A stretch of 64,000 nt of DNA, taken from positions 176,140,825-176,204,824 of the forward strand of contig CAXKWD010000006.1 in the NCBI GenBank assembly GCA_964059195.1, read 5' to 3'. Every line of letters starts with the position of its first letter. Within the stretch, counting starts at the first letter, position 1. This stretch comes from Ectobius pallidus. Its lineage: Eukaryota > Arthropoda > Insecta > Blattodea > Ectobiidae. The notes under the pieces were generated by a model that had not been told where the DNA came from, ran no database searches, and saw only the letters and a list, made by a program, of their open reading frames with translations. This document shows, piece by piece, positions 22,212 through 32,355 of this stretch. The translations under genes and the position numbers were made by a program.

Positions 22212-23252
22212 CAAGGGCCGTCCACAAAGTAAGTTTCCCTAGGGCCATTTACAAAAACAAAACAAAATTTCATTGAAATATTTATTGCAACAGATCATGG
22301 GCGTCGGCATGGGGGGGCAAGGTTGGATTGCCTTATGGATATATTTATTTGTGGTACTCTTTGTCAACCTACAGTTGTAGCATGGAGAATAAAAAAATAG
22401 AATTACTTTATAATGAGTTTAGCAAGTATTAGCTAATTATAACTATAATACGTATTTATAATAATATCTCACCAAGGTCATTGCTCAAAAGAGCGTATTC
22501 TGTTAACTTAAAAAACTTTGTAGCCTCGTCGAATTCAGCTTGGGTTCAAAATAACGATCCGGTTAACTAAGTGAATATTAAGGTGTTTAGCCTAATCATT
22601 TGAAATTGAGGTCCGAAATTGATTTTGCCCCCCCTTAACAAAATTCCTGGCGACGCTGCTGCAACAGATACATAAAGTGTTCGGCTATTTTTTAACATAT
22701 TCACCACCAGAACTGAGACATTTGTCATACCGTGGGACCAACTTTTGAATATGTCTGCCATAGAAGTCTACCGCCTGGGATTTGAACCATTGTGTGATAA
22801 CCTTCTCCATTTCTCTGTCAATTTCTGTCATTCACTGTCATTTCTTGAGGGGTAGGAAAAGATGAAAATCTCTGGGTGCGCGGTCCGAGCTGTAGGGTGG
22901 AGGCTTCAACACCTCCCTGCAAGTCTCCTGCAGAAGTTTGGCTGGGAGGTGTTTAAACATCCACCCTACAGCCCGGACCTCGCTCCCAGTGATTTCCATC
23001 TTTTTCTACACCTCAATAAATTACAGATAAGCGGAGATGGTTGTCACAGAGTGGTTCAAATCCCAGGCAGGAGACTTCTATGAACAGGTGTTCAAAGGTT
23101 GGTCCCATGGTATGACATGTTTCAATTCCGGTGGCGAATTTGTTGAAAAATAGCTCAACACCTGCTGTGTTTGTTGCAATAAATATTTCCTTGAAATTGT
23201 GTTTTGTTTCTGTAAACAGCCCCAGGGAAACTTACTTTATGGACATGCCTCG
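22212..23252. mobile_element. Palindromic mariner derivative, copy 1
   Basis: TA duplications (22210-22211 and 23253-23254) flank long inverted arms starting CAAGGGCCGTCC and CGAGGCATGTCC. Both arms carry the same 3' part of a mariner transposase in opposite orientation. The minus-strand left arm reads NVSVLVVNMLKNSRTLY. The plus-strand right arm reads PPYSPDLAPSDFHLF. The arms meet near 22908-22920. The element therefore looks like two mariner 3' halves joined head to head. A 364-bp insertion lies in the left arm. Confidence 0.75.
22296..22659. mobile_element. Nested insertion with 10-bp duplication
   Basis: TGCAACAGAT occurs at 22286-22295 and 22660-22669 around sequence absent from the other arm. 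The insert has G7 and C7 runs near its ends and inverted GCGTCG-type termini. The length of the duplication is unlike mariner or hAT and fits a retroposition-type or unknown mechanism. A distant relative may be at 47018-47328. Confidence 0.6.
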
Positions 23253-23830
23253 TACACACATTATCATGGGATATAAATACTTGGGATGACTTTTTTGGTA
23301 ACCAGAAAGAAGAGGCAAGTGTCTCGGTAGTGGTACAGTTTGGAAGCACACAGGAATAAATTCCGTGTTAAGATTTCATTGTTTTATTTGCTGGTTTCCT
23401 ATATAAAAATTATAAATATGGGCAAGATTGCATATTCTATTGCTTTGTAGATATGTTTAGATTAAATGCATAAATACACTAACTGTGTAAATAACAAATT
23501 CACAACAATCATGTGAATAAAAATAAAATATCAACAATATAACATGCACAACTGCGTATCTAATGGCACTTTTACAGCACTGGAAACCTTACAAGACTAA
23601 ATAACCTTCAATAAAGTAACAGTATTATAAAATATGTCTAAAATGCTAACAAATAATAACAACTGTTAGACTCTGGAAGGTATAAGAGTGTCACCTGAGT
23701 CTTTATTTGGGTGGACATTACATGAGAATAATAATTAAAACGAAGTAATATACACAGTGGAGCACATGAATAACTGAACTAGTTAAATATTATATTAACA
23801 CTTAATGCTTCACTTACGTCGCTGTTTATG

Positions 23831-23872
23831 AGCAGGACATGTTTCGGGATTCTTATCCCATCTTCGGCTGCT
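23831..23872 (-). ncRNA. Hammerhead-ribozyme-like motif, array unit 1
   Basis: Read on the minus strand, 5-bp stem I (AGCAG with CTGCT) encloses core CCGAAGA, stem II GGGAT...ATCCC, GAAA, mini stem III ACATGT and cleavage triplet GTC. This is the order of a type-I hammerhead. There is one core substitution (U4 to C) and one extra base before stem II. Activity is uncertain. Confidence 0.55.
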
Positions 23873-24136
23873 GGTCAACTGGCAATTGGCGATCATGGTT
23901 AGTGGTCTTTATGGTTTGTACAGTGCTGCCTGCAGGCGCGTACGTTTTTGAGAATGTCTGCTATTTGGAAGAATTTTATCATAAGGGCCAATGTTATTTT
24001 GCAAGGGAATTTAAAAATGTCCGCTATTGGGAAGTGTCCATTAAGGGAAGTTTCACTGTATAATATTCTCATGTAATAACTGAACTAGTTAAATATTATA
24101 TTAACACTTAATGCTTCACTTACGTCGCTGTTTATG

Positions 24137-24178
24137 AGCAGGACATGTTTCGGGATTCTTATCCCATCTTCGGCTGCT
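24137..24178 (-). ncRNA. Hammerhead-ribozyme-like motif, array unit 2
   Basis: It is identical to the motif at 23831-23872, displaced by exactly 306 bp. The same U4-to-C core change is present. Confidence 0.55.
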
Positions 24179-24442
24179 GGTCAACTGGCAATTGGCGATC
24201 ATGGTTAGTGGTCTTTATGGTTTGTACAGTGCTGCCTGCAGGCGCGTACGTTTTTGAGAATGTCTGCTATTTGGAAGAATTTTATCATAAGGGCCAATGT
24301 TATTTTGCAAGGGAATTTAAAAATGTCCGCTATTGGGAAGTGTCCATTAAGGGAAGTTTCACTGTATAATATTCTCATGTAATAACTGAACTAGTTAAAT
24401 ATTATATTAACACTTAATGCTTCACTTACGTCGCTGTTTATG

Positions 24443-24484
24443 AGCAGGACATGTTTCGGGATTCTTATCCCATCTTCGGCTGCT
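24443..24484 (-). ncRNA. Hammerhead-ribozyme-like motif, array unit 3
   Basis: This is the third copy, 306 bp on from unit 2, with the same stems, core and GTC triplet. Confidence 0.55.
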
Positions 24485-24532
24485 GGTCAACTGGCAATTG
24501 GCGATCATGGTTAGTGGTCTTTATGGTTTGTA

Positions 24533-24936
24533 CAGTGCTGCCTGCAGGCAGCAGGCAGGGGGATAAATTGAAATGTATCCCCCAACAGCAATTAAAACTT
24601 CCAAATGACGGACAGTGTGAAAGAAAAAGACTGTTGTAAATTAAACTGAATTCAAACGGAATGAAATTGAATTTGCCTTAAAATGCATGTACTGTATTGC
24701 TGTACAAACTTTTTCTACAACTTAACTTTAATTTTGATACTACTGTATACATAAGACCTTTTTGTATAAATTTTCTTGATTGCAAACAATCTCACTGTCT
24801 ACTGTACTGTACTGTAAACTATACTGTTGAATAAGATTTTTTGTTTTGGACCAATGATTTTCTAAATAGTGGTCACTTCTTAATAACGGACATTTAATTT
24901 TTCCCCGGCGGTGTCCGCTATTGGGAAGTTTCACTG
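24533..24936. mobile_element. pogo/Tigger-like non-autonomous element
   Basis: The ends CAGTGCTGCC and TTTCACTG are flanked by TA on both sides (24531-24532 and 24937-24938). The right end, gtccgctattgggaagtttcactg, is typical of pogo-type termini. The interior is A+T rich and non-coding. Shortened versions of the same element sit in the two upstream 306-bp units. Confidence 0.6.
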
Positions 24937-24939
24937 TAC

Positions 24940-25180
24940 AAGAAAAAAATTCCTCTCACACTGGGACACAAAACTGTGACCTTCAGCTTTCTGTGCCGCT
25001 GGTCTGCCAACTGAGCTAGTCAGAGTTCGATACACAGTGCCAGAGCTGCGCACTACATTGTGGCAATTCATCTGTCTTTTGTTTTGTGTGATACCCACAC
25101 TCTTATACCTTCTCAGCGCTAATCTTCGTAAATTAATTATAGACAGTAAAGTTAACAAGCCTGCAAACCTCCAGAGCATG
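24940..25180 (-). repeat. tRNA-like repeat (family C), degraded copy
   Basis: The block aaaaaattcctct followed by an antisense tRNA-like segment (ccaactgagctagtcagag, a reversed A box, at 25006-25024) matches the better-preserved element at 53229-53503. It is diverged and incomplete. Confidence 0.5.
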
Positions 25181-25312
25181 TTTCTCTAATGTGTTTTACC
25201 TGTAGATCATTTTCCAATCTACAGGCGAACCATGGAGCCTTTAGTTTAGTGTCATTGTTTTCTTTGTTTTATTATAATAATGATCATCATTACTATAGAT
25301 GTAATATACATA

Positions 25313-26079
25313 CAGTGAACGCCGCTTAATGTAACCGCAGATAATGTTATCAATCGTGTTAATGCTATAACTTTTATGAAGTCCCGTACGGATTAATACT
25401 GATACATTGAAAAAATGCTGTTTATTGTGATCAAAGATTCGGTTTATGATATCACATTTTCCTTTTTGCGGCTTTATTTTTAAGTACTGTACACCATTCA
25501 AAATTTTTAAGGGTTTCGTTCCTAACTCAACTGCATTGTGTTGTACTGGAGGTAGCAGTTCTGTTCCCAGCTCACAGGATGACCAGTTCGAGGGGGTGGC
25601 ATTACGTAACTTTCTCTTTTAAGCAATAAAGCATGTTTCACCTTACAGTTGAGCTGCAGCTTTGATAAGTGTTGACATGCAGTGATGGCTAGTGTAAAAT
25701 GAAAAGACTTGAACAGACAGGCGTTAGATGTTTTGCTACGCGGTGTTCACCACAGATCAGTATAGACTTCCAAAGACACTCGTAACTGAGTATGGAGTAT
25801 TGGTTAATAGACTCCTACAGGAAAGTAAAAACAATTAAAAACTTTACTTGTTGAGAAAATAGTTGATTGCAGTCTATTACTGTATTAGCCTATCAGTGGT
25901 TCAATGATTCACAGTTTACGTATTTTTTTAAGAATAAATATTTTTAATTCTGGTTTGTAGTGTATTATCTTACATATGAATGATTAACCTTCAATTAATT
26001 ATTTCGGCTACTGTTATCAATCGGTTAATATTATCAGATTGCTGCATCCCGAAGTGATCACAATAAGCGGCGTGCACTT
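25313..26079 (+). mobile_element. pogo/Tigger-like element
   Basis: TA flanks (25311-25312 and 26080-26081) surround inverted ends CAGTGAACGCCGCTTA and, inverted, AAGTGCACGCCGCTTA, each followed by a ttatcaatcg block. Around 25684-25770 a broken frame beginning at an ATG resembles the N-terminal region of a transposase, but it is interrupted by stops. The element is non-autonomous. Confidence 0.6.
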
Positions 26080-26093
26080 TATATATATAATTA

Positions 26094-26330
26094 CATGAGG
26101 GTTGGGGCATAAGTTATGGTAACTATTTTTTCCTTTTGAAAATATGGGCCCATTTAAAAGTTTTGAAACATACAAATCAAAGCGCAGGGCATAGAATGTA
26201 TGTATAATGCAGACTGTGGGTTCTAGATGTAGGATAGTGAAGGAAGCATTCGCCCATAAACATCCATACGTGACTGCATCGTGCCACTCTAATGTATTGG
26301 AGTAGCTGGAAGCATGAAAGCACACATACC
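26094..26330 (-). mobile_element. mariner 5'-end remnant
   Basis: It starts with gagggttggggcataagtta, a mariner-like terminal motif. It continues with a minus-strand open stretch of about 100 codons in which I cannot identify the catalytic triad. The opposite terminus was not found. Confidence 0.4.
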
Positions 26331-27625
26331 CACTCCATGATCCCTTAAAGTTAGGTATGGATGGGCATTAAACCCCAAAGCTTCCATCAGCTCCTTGTGG
26401 TGTTCTCCGGCATTTCTCCTTCAGATAGTGACTATTTTGACATAAGAATGCTGTTCACATCCTGTCATATCCATTGTACACGGCGGGTTTCACAACTAGA
26501 TTACCATCGCTTCTGTTTGTATAACTATACATCACCACCTTACTCTGAGGAAAAAATATAGTTGCCTTGACTTATCCCATCCATCATATATTTATAACTT
26601 CAACATGAACTCTGTCACGAGTTTGAAATGAGCACAAATTGAGCTTTTAAAAACAAATGTGTAATTTGGAACAGTGATATTCAACCCTCTTCCATCCCAT
26701 ATTGTTTGTTTCCAGTTATGTCATTAGCTTCCATCACATACAAGCTTTTTCGCTCGGGTTAAGGCAGGTGCGCACTCAAATTCTCATGAAAACATCTGCT
26801 TGTCAAGGCAATAGACAAACAAAAGAAAGCGTGTGGTGCATCATTTTTGCAATGCTGCACTCTTTCGCCTGGAAGTGTGTGTGTATGAAAAGGCAGAAGA
26901 CAAACAAACAAACAAAACATTTCAAGAGCACATCAACTCCTCTGTGCTGAACTTTAAATAAAACCGCATGCTCTTAGCTGGCGTGTCTGCAATGCAGAGA
27001 CTCCATGCGCCGTTCTTTTTAGAGAGAATTCGTGCGTGTTTTGCAATTACATACACAATTTTCCACGCATACTCTTTTGTCGACACACTCTTTTGTTGAC
27101 ACTCTATCATGCGAGGAAGAATGTGCATACATTTTAGGCTGCATTTTTTCACCGTACGCGATTGCCTGCAAGCTTTTTCCCCCGATATTGCTCGCACGCT
27201 CCCAGGAGTGTGGTAAAGTGCTTGTATGTGAGGCTGGCTATTGACAATGGTATGGGTCTAGAAGAAAAATTACATATGAGGAACTACCATTTTTTCATAT
27301 CCTAAAAAAATCACTTATGTCATACAGAGAGTTTTCTTTAAATTATTTGTTTAAATATTCATCTGTACGAACACATAAGTTAGTTAGTCTTCCAGTTTCA
27401 ATTTGACAGAAGCTATTCCCTTGTGTCATTTAGCTTTGTATGTTCTAATCTGAGGAATATCAATATTCTTACAATATCCATACACATTCTAATGGAAAGA
27501 AAATGCTTAATACACACGCCAGACATGAATAAACACAGTACAGATGGCAGAGTCATGATTTTGAGATGTCTGCAAATTGGTCTACAATGACCATCATAAC
27601 TCTCATCTTCTAAAATTATCCTAAG
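26331..27625. other. Intergenic, nothing recognised
   Basis: No exon, RNA gene or clear repeat terminus was found. Small purine-rich patches with aaacaaacaaac occur near 26900. Confidence 0.4.
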
Positions 27626-27932
27626 GGCCTTTTTACACTGGGTCACTTGTGACGGTCACCGCTAGTATTGCCAATAAATAGTAGCTACATGGCAAAACAA
27701 TTTGTCATCGCTTTCGACATCCCAAATGGCAGGTCAACGTTCCACTTCACTTATAAAATCTTCAGTATTAATCAAATCTAAACTCATGGCTGGATAACTA
27801 GTTTCGCTGAGCTCGATTATACAAAGACAACTTGCACTCATAAAATGTTGTGACGGTCACTTGTATCCCAGTGTGAATGCTCCCATTTAAACCAATGCTT
27901 CTTCGCCAGTGACCAAGTGTGAAAAGACTCTA
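27626..27932. mobile_element. MITE with cacttg(g)-type inverted ends
   Basis: The left end AGGGCCTTTTTACACTGGGT and the inverted right end (AGAGTCTTTTCACACTTGGT) correspond over about 28 bp. A further gtgacggtcac motif is present near each side. The element is about 307 bp long with no coding capacity. Confidence 0.55.
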
Positions 27933-28433
27933 ATTGTCTTTTTTCCTCATATTAATTCAATTTTTATAATACATTTTTATATTATTATACTTATTAGTGA
28001 TGTTTCAATCTTTTTGTGATTATTCACGTGTGAGTATAAAGTAACGTTTCAGTTCTTGTAACCCTAGGATTTGAGAAACAATGCCTTAGAGGAAAGATGT
28101 GAAAACAGATGAGTAGAATATCCTCAAAGTTACCAACTGTACAAATAAAAATTAAGCGATAAGAAGTTGGAGGAATGTATTGAGCAAGCCAGTCTCTTAA
28201 CTCGAATATCTCAGTCATGTTCTGATCACTTTTTAAACTGATTGCATGAGGATGGAGCTAGATCTGAAATATCTGTTATAAGTTTTAGGAGGGGAAACAA
28301 CTCGGTTCCACAAATCAGTTGTTCCGACTCCAGTAATGATTTCACTTTCCAACATATATGACAGGGTGGCAAACTCTCGCAAACAAGGTTAGTCTTTCAT
28401 AAATCCTCCCCTATACATCTCCTCTTAAGTAGC

Positions 28434-29262
28434 CCCTAGACGATCAATAATACTGCCAATATTTGCTTAATATTGATGGAAATATTAATTGTCTAAGGAG
28501 CGTATTGAAGCATCCTATCAAAATTGACGGATATTTATAGAAAATGATATTTTCTGTCAATATGAAAGAACCGTTTGAACGTCTAGGTGGTTTATTTTCA
28601 ATATTTCCTCCAATATCAGTTGTTTGTAAGACTGCAAAGTGATTTTTTGTAGTCATCCGGTTCTGTAGAATGCAAAAAATTAAACAAATTTTCGTCTGTA
28701 AAGTGGTACTCACCTTATACCACTATTTGGACCAGCGTCAATTTCTCTCTTTGATTTTTATTTTTCGCACAGTGTAAGAGTTAATGCTAGAAAACCCAAA
28801 TCCAAACTAAATTCACTTTAAAAAAGAAAAACTGAAACAGCCTCAACCTTTCAGCATGAATATTTTTGCAGAATGAATATTGGTGAGAATATTGATGCCT
28901 TTTGAAGCATACTGATGCACGCTTCAATATAGAGCAGCGTTTCCCAACCTATGGTCTGCGGACCACTGGTGGTCCGCAAAGATGGTGCAGATGGTCCGCA
29001 GACATAATTTAAAAATATCATAAAGCAAGTGGAAAGTAAAGAAGTAAATTTTTTCACATATTTCATTATAATGACCTATAATTAATACAAAAAATATTAA
29101 GAATATAGGCCTTCTTTTAATAATGGGATGTAAAATCAGGGGTCCGTAAATTTTTTTACACATTTTAGAGGTCCTCGGGTTCGAAAAGGTTGAGAAACGC
29201 TGATATAGAGCATCAATATTGAAGAGAATATTGACAATATTATTGATCGTTTAGGGGGCCCA
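28434..29262. mobile_element. Inverted-repeat element carrying a nested hAT
   Basis: The left end cccctagacgatcaataata and the inverted right end (cccctaaacgatcaataata) are nearly identical. The inner parts are built of caatatt/aatattga motifs. The hAT element at 28935-29202 inserted into its right half. Confidence 0.6.
28935..29202. mobile_element. hAT MITE with 8-bp duplication
   Basis: ATATAGAG flanks both sides (28927-28934 and 29203-29210). The termini CAGCGTTTCCCAACC and GGTTGAGAAACGCTG are the classic hAT non-autonomous type, and a ggtccgc block repeats inside. A fragment of the same family lies near 48008-48050. Confidence 0.85.
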
Positions 29263-29714
29263 TTACAGAAACACACTTCATGGGGATGAAGGCAAAACCA
29301 CAAAAGCATTTTGAAGCATGACAAAGAATAATAGAAGAGAACTTATTACCAAAACTAACCATAGGCAGGTAAATATTGAAATTATGTTTGAAAGATTCGT
29401 AAATTTAAACTAGCAGTTCACAATGGTGGAATATGAAGGAGATTCCTCTGTTTTTAAATGTCCTGCTTGAGGGGTTGAGAAAATAATATCGGATAGTGAT
29501 GTGCATTGTGTAGATTTCAGTGTACCTTTTGATATTACAAAGCAGTCCACAAAGTGTGAGTTAAAATAAGTGTAAAAGACTGTCACAGGGTTTTTTTTAA
29601 AAGCTCCAATCTAACAAGAAAGCACTTGCATATAATAATATGCAGTATATCTGTACTCTACTCTACTATGTAAATCTATTTTTATATATTATAACTGCTA
29701 CAGGCTAAACAATA
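29263..29714. other. Intergenic, nothing recognised
   Basis: I see no feature beyond short A/T tracts. Confidence 0.4.
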
Positions 29715-30999
29715 TACCGTATTTGCTTGCATAATTTGTGCACCATACCCAAGTTTTGTCACAAAAATACTTACTTACTCACTCAATGGCAATAGACAAT
29801 TCCTCAGCAAGCTAAAGGAACATTATCTATTTTATGGAACCTGAAGGTTCATTGCCATGCTTACATTAGCCTGTCATTCAACCCTATTCTGTGCTAACTC
29901 TAACCAATCATCCCTCTTCCCTTAAATCTATCCTAATATTGTCCTCCCACCTACATCTAGGTCTTCCAAGTGGTCTTTTCCCTTTGGGTTTCCCAGTCAA
30001 TATTTTTTAGATATGTCTATCCTCCCCCATTTCATCCTCCGTGATTTAATTACCCTTACTATATCTGGTGACGAGTACAGGTTATGAAGCTCATCGTTAC
30101 GCTGTTTCCTCCAATCCCCATTTTCATCTCTCTTAGGCCCAAACATTTTCCTAAGCTCCCTATTTTCGAACACTCTCAGATTATTTAAGGGGCCATGTCT
30201 CATATCCATATAATACAACCAGCAGGAAAATAGTCTTATAAATCTTTATTTTTATAAAGACGAGAAGATAAGAGTTTCTGAACTGCATAAAAGCAGGCAT
30301 TTCCTGATTTCAGTCTACACTTAACTTCGGCCTTTATATTATTTGTGTCTGTAATTATTGCTCCCAGATATTTGAATTTTTCCACTCACTCGAACGATTT
30401 ACCGACTAATCTAATATTTTGTAGAACATTATTTTGATGTTCCATGACCATATTGTTAGTTTTTTCTGTATTAATTTCCAATCCAACATTCCTGCAGGCA
30501 GACTTTCTACATTTCTCTCGATGGGTGTAAAATAAAGGGATTTTTTAAAAAGAGGTCTTGATAACTGTGATGCTGTCATTTCCCAGTTCATCAGTGAGAT
30601 ATTTCATAGCTTTTGGACCACTGTCACTGTTTGCTTTTTAGCGTGTATTTTTGTTTCCTCCAGTTCTCTTTCTTCAGCATAACTCAACACCTTTAATTTG
30701 TACGATGCACTGTAATTGTTATTATTCTTTCCCCTCTTGAAATTTCAACTCAACTGTAACACCATAGGGTCATCGCTTCCCCTTAGACACCAGCATCAGT
30801 GTTGAAGTAAAGGTATCAAAGCAGATAGTGGAACAATATCTACCATGGAATGCAAGAAATGATCTTGTCGAAAGGACTACAAATCCCAAAATTCCTACCA
30901 CACAATAAACAAATGTGCATAAAGCATACGGAGCAAAACTAAAGATCAAAGTAATACTTTAAAAATTAGGGTGCACAAATTACGCGAGCAAATATGGTA
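29715..30999. mobile_element. DNA element with TACCGTATTTGCTTGC ends
   Basis: The left terminus TACCGTATTTGCTTGCATAA and the inverted right terminus (TACCATATTTGCTCGCGTAA) both run on into TTTGTGCACC. A LINE fragment has landed inside. A solo relic of the same end (aattagggtgcaca) is at about 34433-34465. No transposase was seen. Confidence 0.55.
29775..30610 (-). pseudogene. LINE L-A fragment (RT C-terminal part and 3' tail)
   Basis: The minus strand encodes the post-RT region LRVFENRELRKMFGPKRDE followed by SSPDIVRVIKSRRMKWG. It then has a degraded stretch and the shared 3' tail (cttcaggttccataaaatag, inverted, near 29830). The frame is broken by stops and indels. Related copies lie at 46010-46735 and 48255-49065, with a tail-only copy at 58237-58318. 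Confidence 0.75.
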
Positions 31000-32352
31000 A
31001 TTTGGGACAACAGTTTCTTTACCTAGGAGGAACAAGATTATTAGTGTAAAAGGCACCTCTAAATACAGCAGTAATGCCACTCTTCAGCTTTAATAACTTT
31101 TCATGTAAAATCCCATACAGGAAAGAAAAAATGCATTGTATGGAAATTTCATATATTTAACATTACTTTTTTTTTAATATTAATATTGTCAAACATCGTC
31201 GCTTAAGAAAGGAGACCTTGTGTCTGTTTTATTACAGATGTTTTTAGTCAGTTGGAATGCTCGCTTTAATTTCTGGATGTGGATATTGGTCGCTTCTTGT
31301 TCTAGCCAATTCTCTTGGTTACTTCCCCCAGGCGCTTAAACTTCTTAACTCTACCAATCTTTCCATGGTCTATTAACATCCATTCTGGACCATCACTGAT
31401 GTTAGTCATGTATTTCGTCTTCTCAAAGGAGATCTGTAGTCCTACTTTCTCTGCTGTTTCTTTAAGATGTTTTGTCTTTCTAATTGCTTTTTAATTAATT
31501 AGCAATTCTTTTTGTTTTCTCCAATAATGCACAATTCCACGAAACTTGTCACTATACCCTGAATTTTAGGTAAAATCCTACTTTAATTCTTAAAAGATAT
31601 AAACACAAAAACTTCTATATATGTGTTTCAAATGTTACTATGCCTGAAACTGATGGTTTTCTAGGACCTAAAACGGCCTATTTCGATGTTAGAGCCTAAT
31701 ATTGCCTTTTTGCATGTTTTTCCTCTTAAAGTTCCAAGTTTTCTTAATTTTTGTAGTAATTATACAATTTATTTTCAGTTCACAATGAACTTTTGGCTCA
31801 TAAGTGCAGTACATGTCTTAATTAATGGTATGTCTAAAGAGCAGGTAAGTATTGTCTTTATGAAAATCCTTGAACTTTCCAAGGAAATTAATTATTTTGG
31901 TTCAAACTCCGTTATCCAGTAACAAAAGAAAGTGGAGTTCTTTGAATGACTACGGGAGGAACGAATAAGCTAATGGGCCTAGGACTAGCTTCTAGTAAAA
32001 ATGCCAGGGTGGGGACTTAGCTCAGTTTCGTTGTTCTGTTGACTGAAGTGTATAATGTACAATGCTGAAAATAAAGTAATTTATTATGAAGCCAACTGTG
32101 GACAAGAATTGAAGAAATTAATATTGTTTAGAGGCCTATTGCTTAATGAACTTTGTCTTCTAAAATGTAAAATTGCAACAATAGTAATATTGGCTTGTTT
32201 ACGTTCGTGTTGTTTGATCGTGAGCATTGACGAGTGGACAAATTAATATTTATTCTGTAGTATAAGTGAGATATTCAATAAAACTGGCAACTGGAATGGA
32301 ATTAACAATGTTATAATTAGGGCTTGGATTCTTAGGTTTTAAATTACTGGTA
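31000..32352. other. Intergenic, nothing firm
   Basis: A ttctaggacctaaaa block near 31660 is shared with the repeats near 54065 and 57510. Small polar open frames at 31686-31922 and 32055-32246 show no family motifs and I do not regard them as genes. Confidence 0.35.
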
Positions 32353-32355
32353 TTT

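Larger units (their letters stand above)
23763..24540. repeat. Tandem array of a 306-bp unit (about 2.5 copies)
   Basis: The first two units are, as far as I can see by eye, identical over 306 bp. Starts of matching blocks fall at 23839, 24145 and 24451. The third unit departs at about 24548, where a longer pogo-like element takes over. Each unit contains a hammerhead-like motif on the minus strand plus a short pogo-like segment ending gtttcactgta. The 74-residue open frame in each unit is a by-product of the repeat. Confidence 0.85.

Noticed and set aside
23839..24369. Identical 74-codon open frames in tandem, looking like duplicated small genes
   Set aside because: They lie within a tandem repeat and are identical because the whole 306-bp unit is. 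The frame runs through the hammerhead-like motif and pogo-like ends and has no family similarity.
23763..24540. Possible CRISPR-like direct repeat array
   Set aside because: The units are 306 bp with no short repeat-spacer structure, and the genome is animal.
26361..27244. Small overlapping open frames between 26.3 and 27.3 kb
   Set aside because: They occur on both strands at similar lengths, lack motifs and codon bias, and are not flanked by coherent splice sites.
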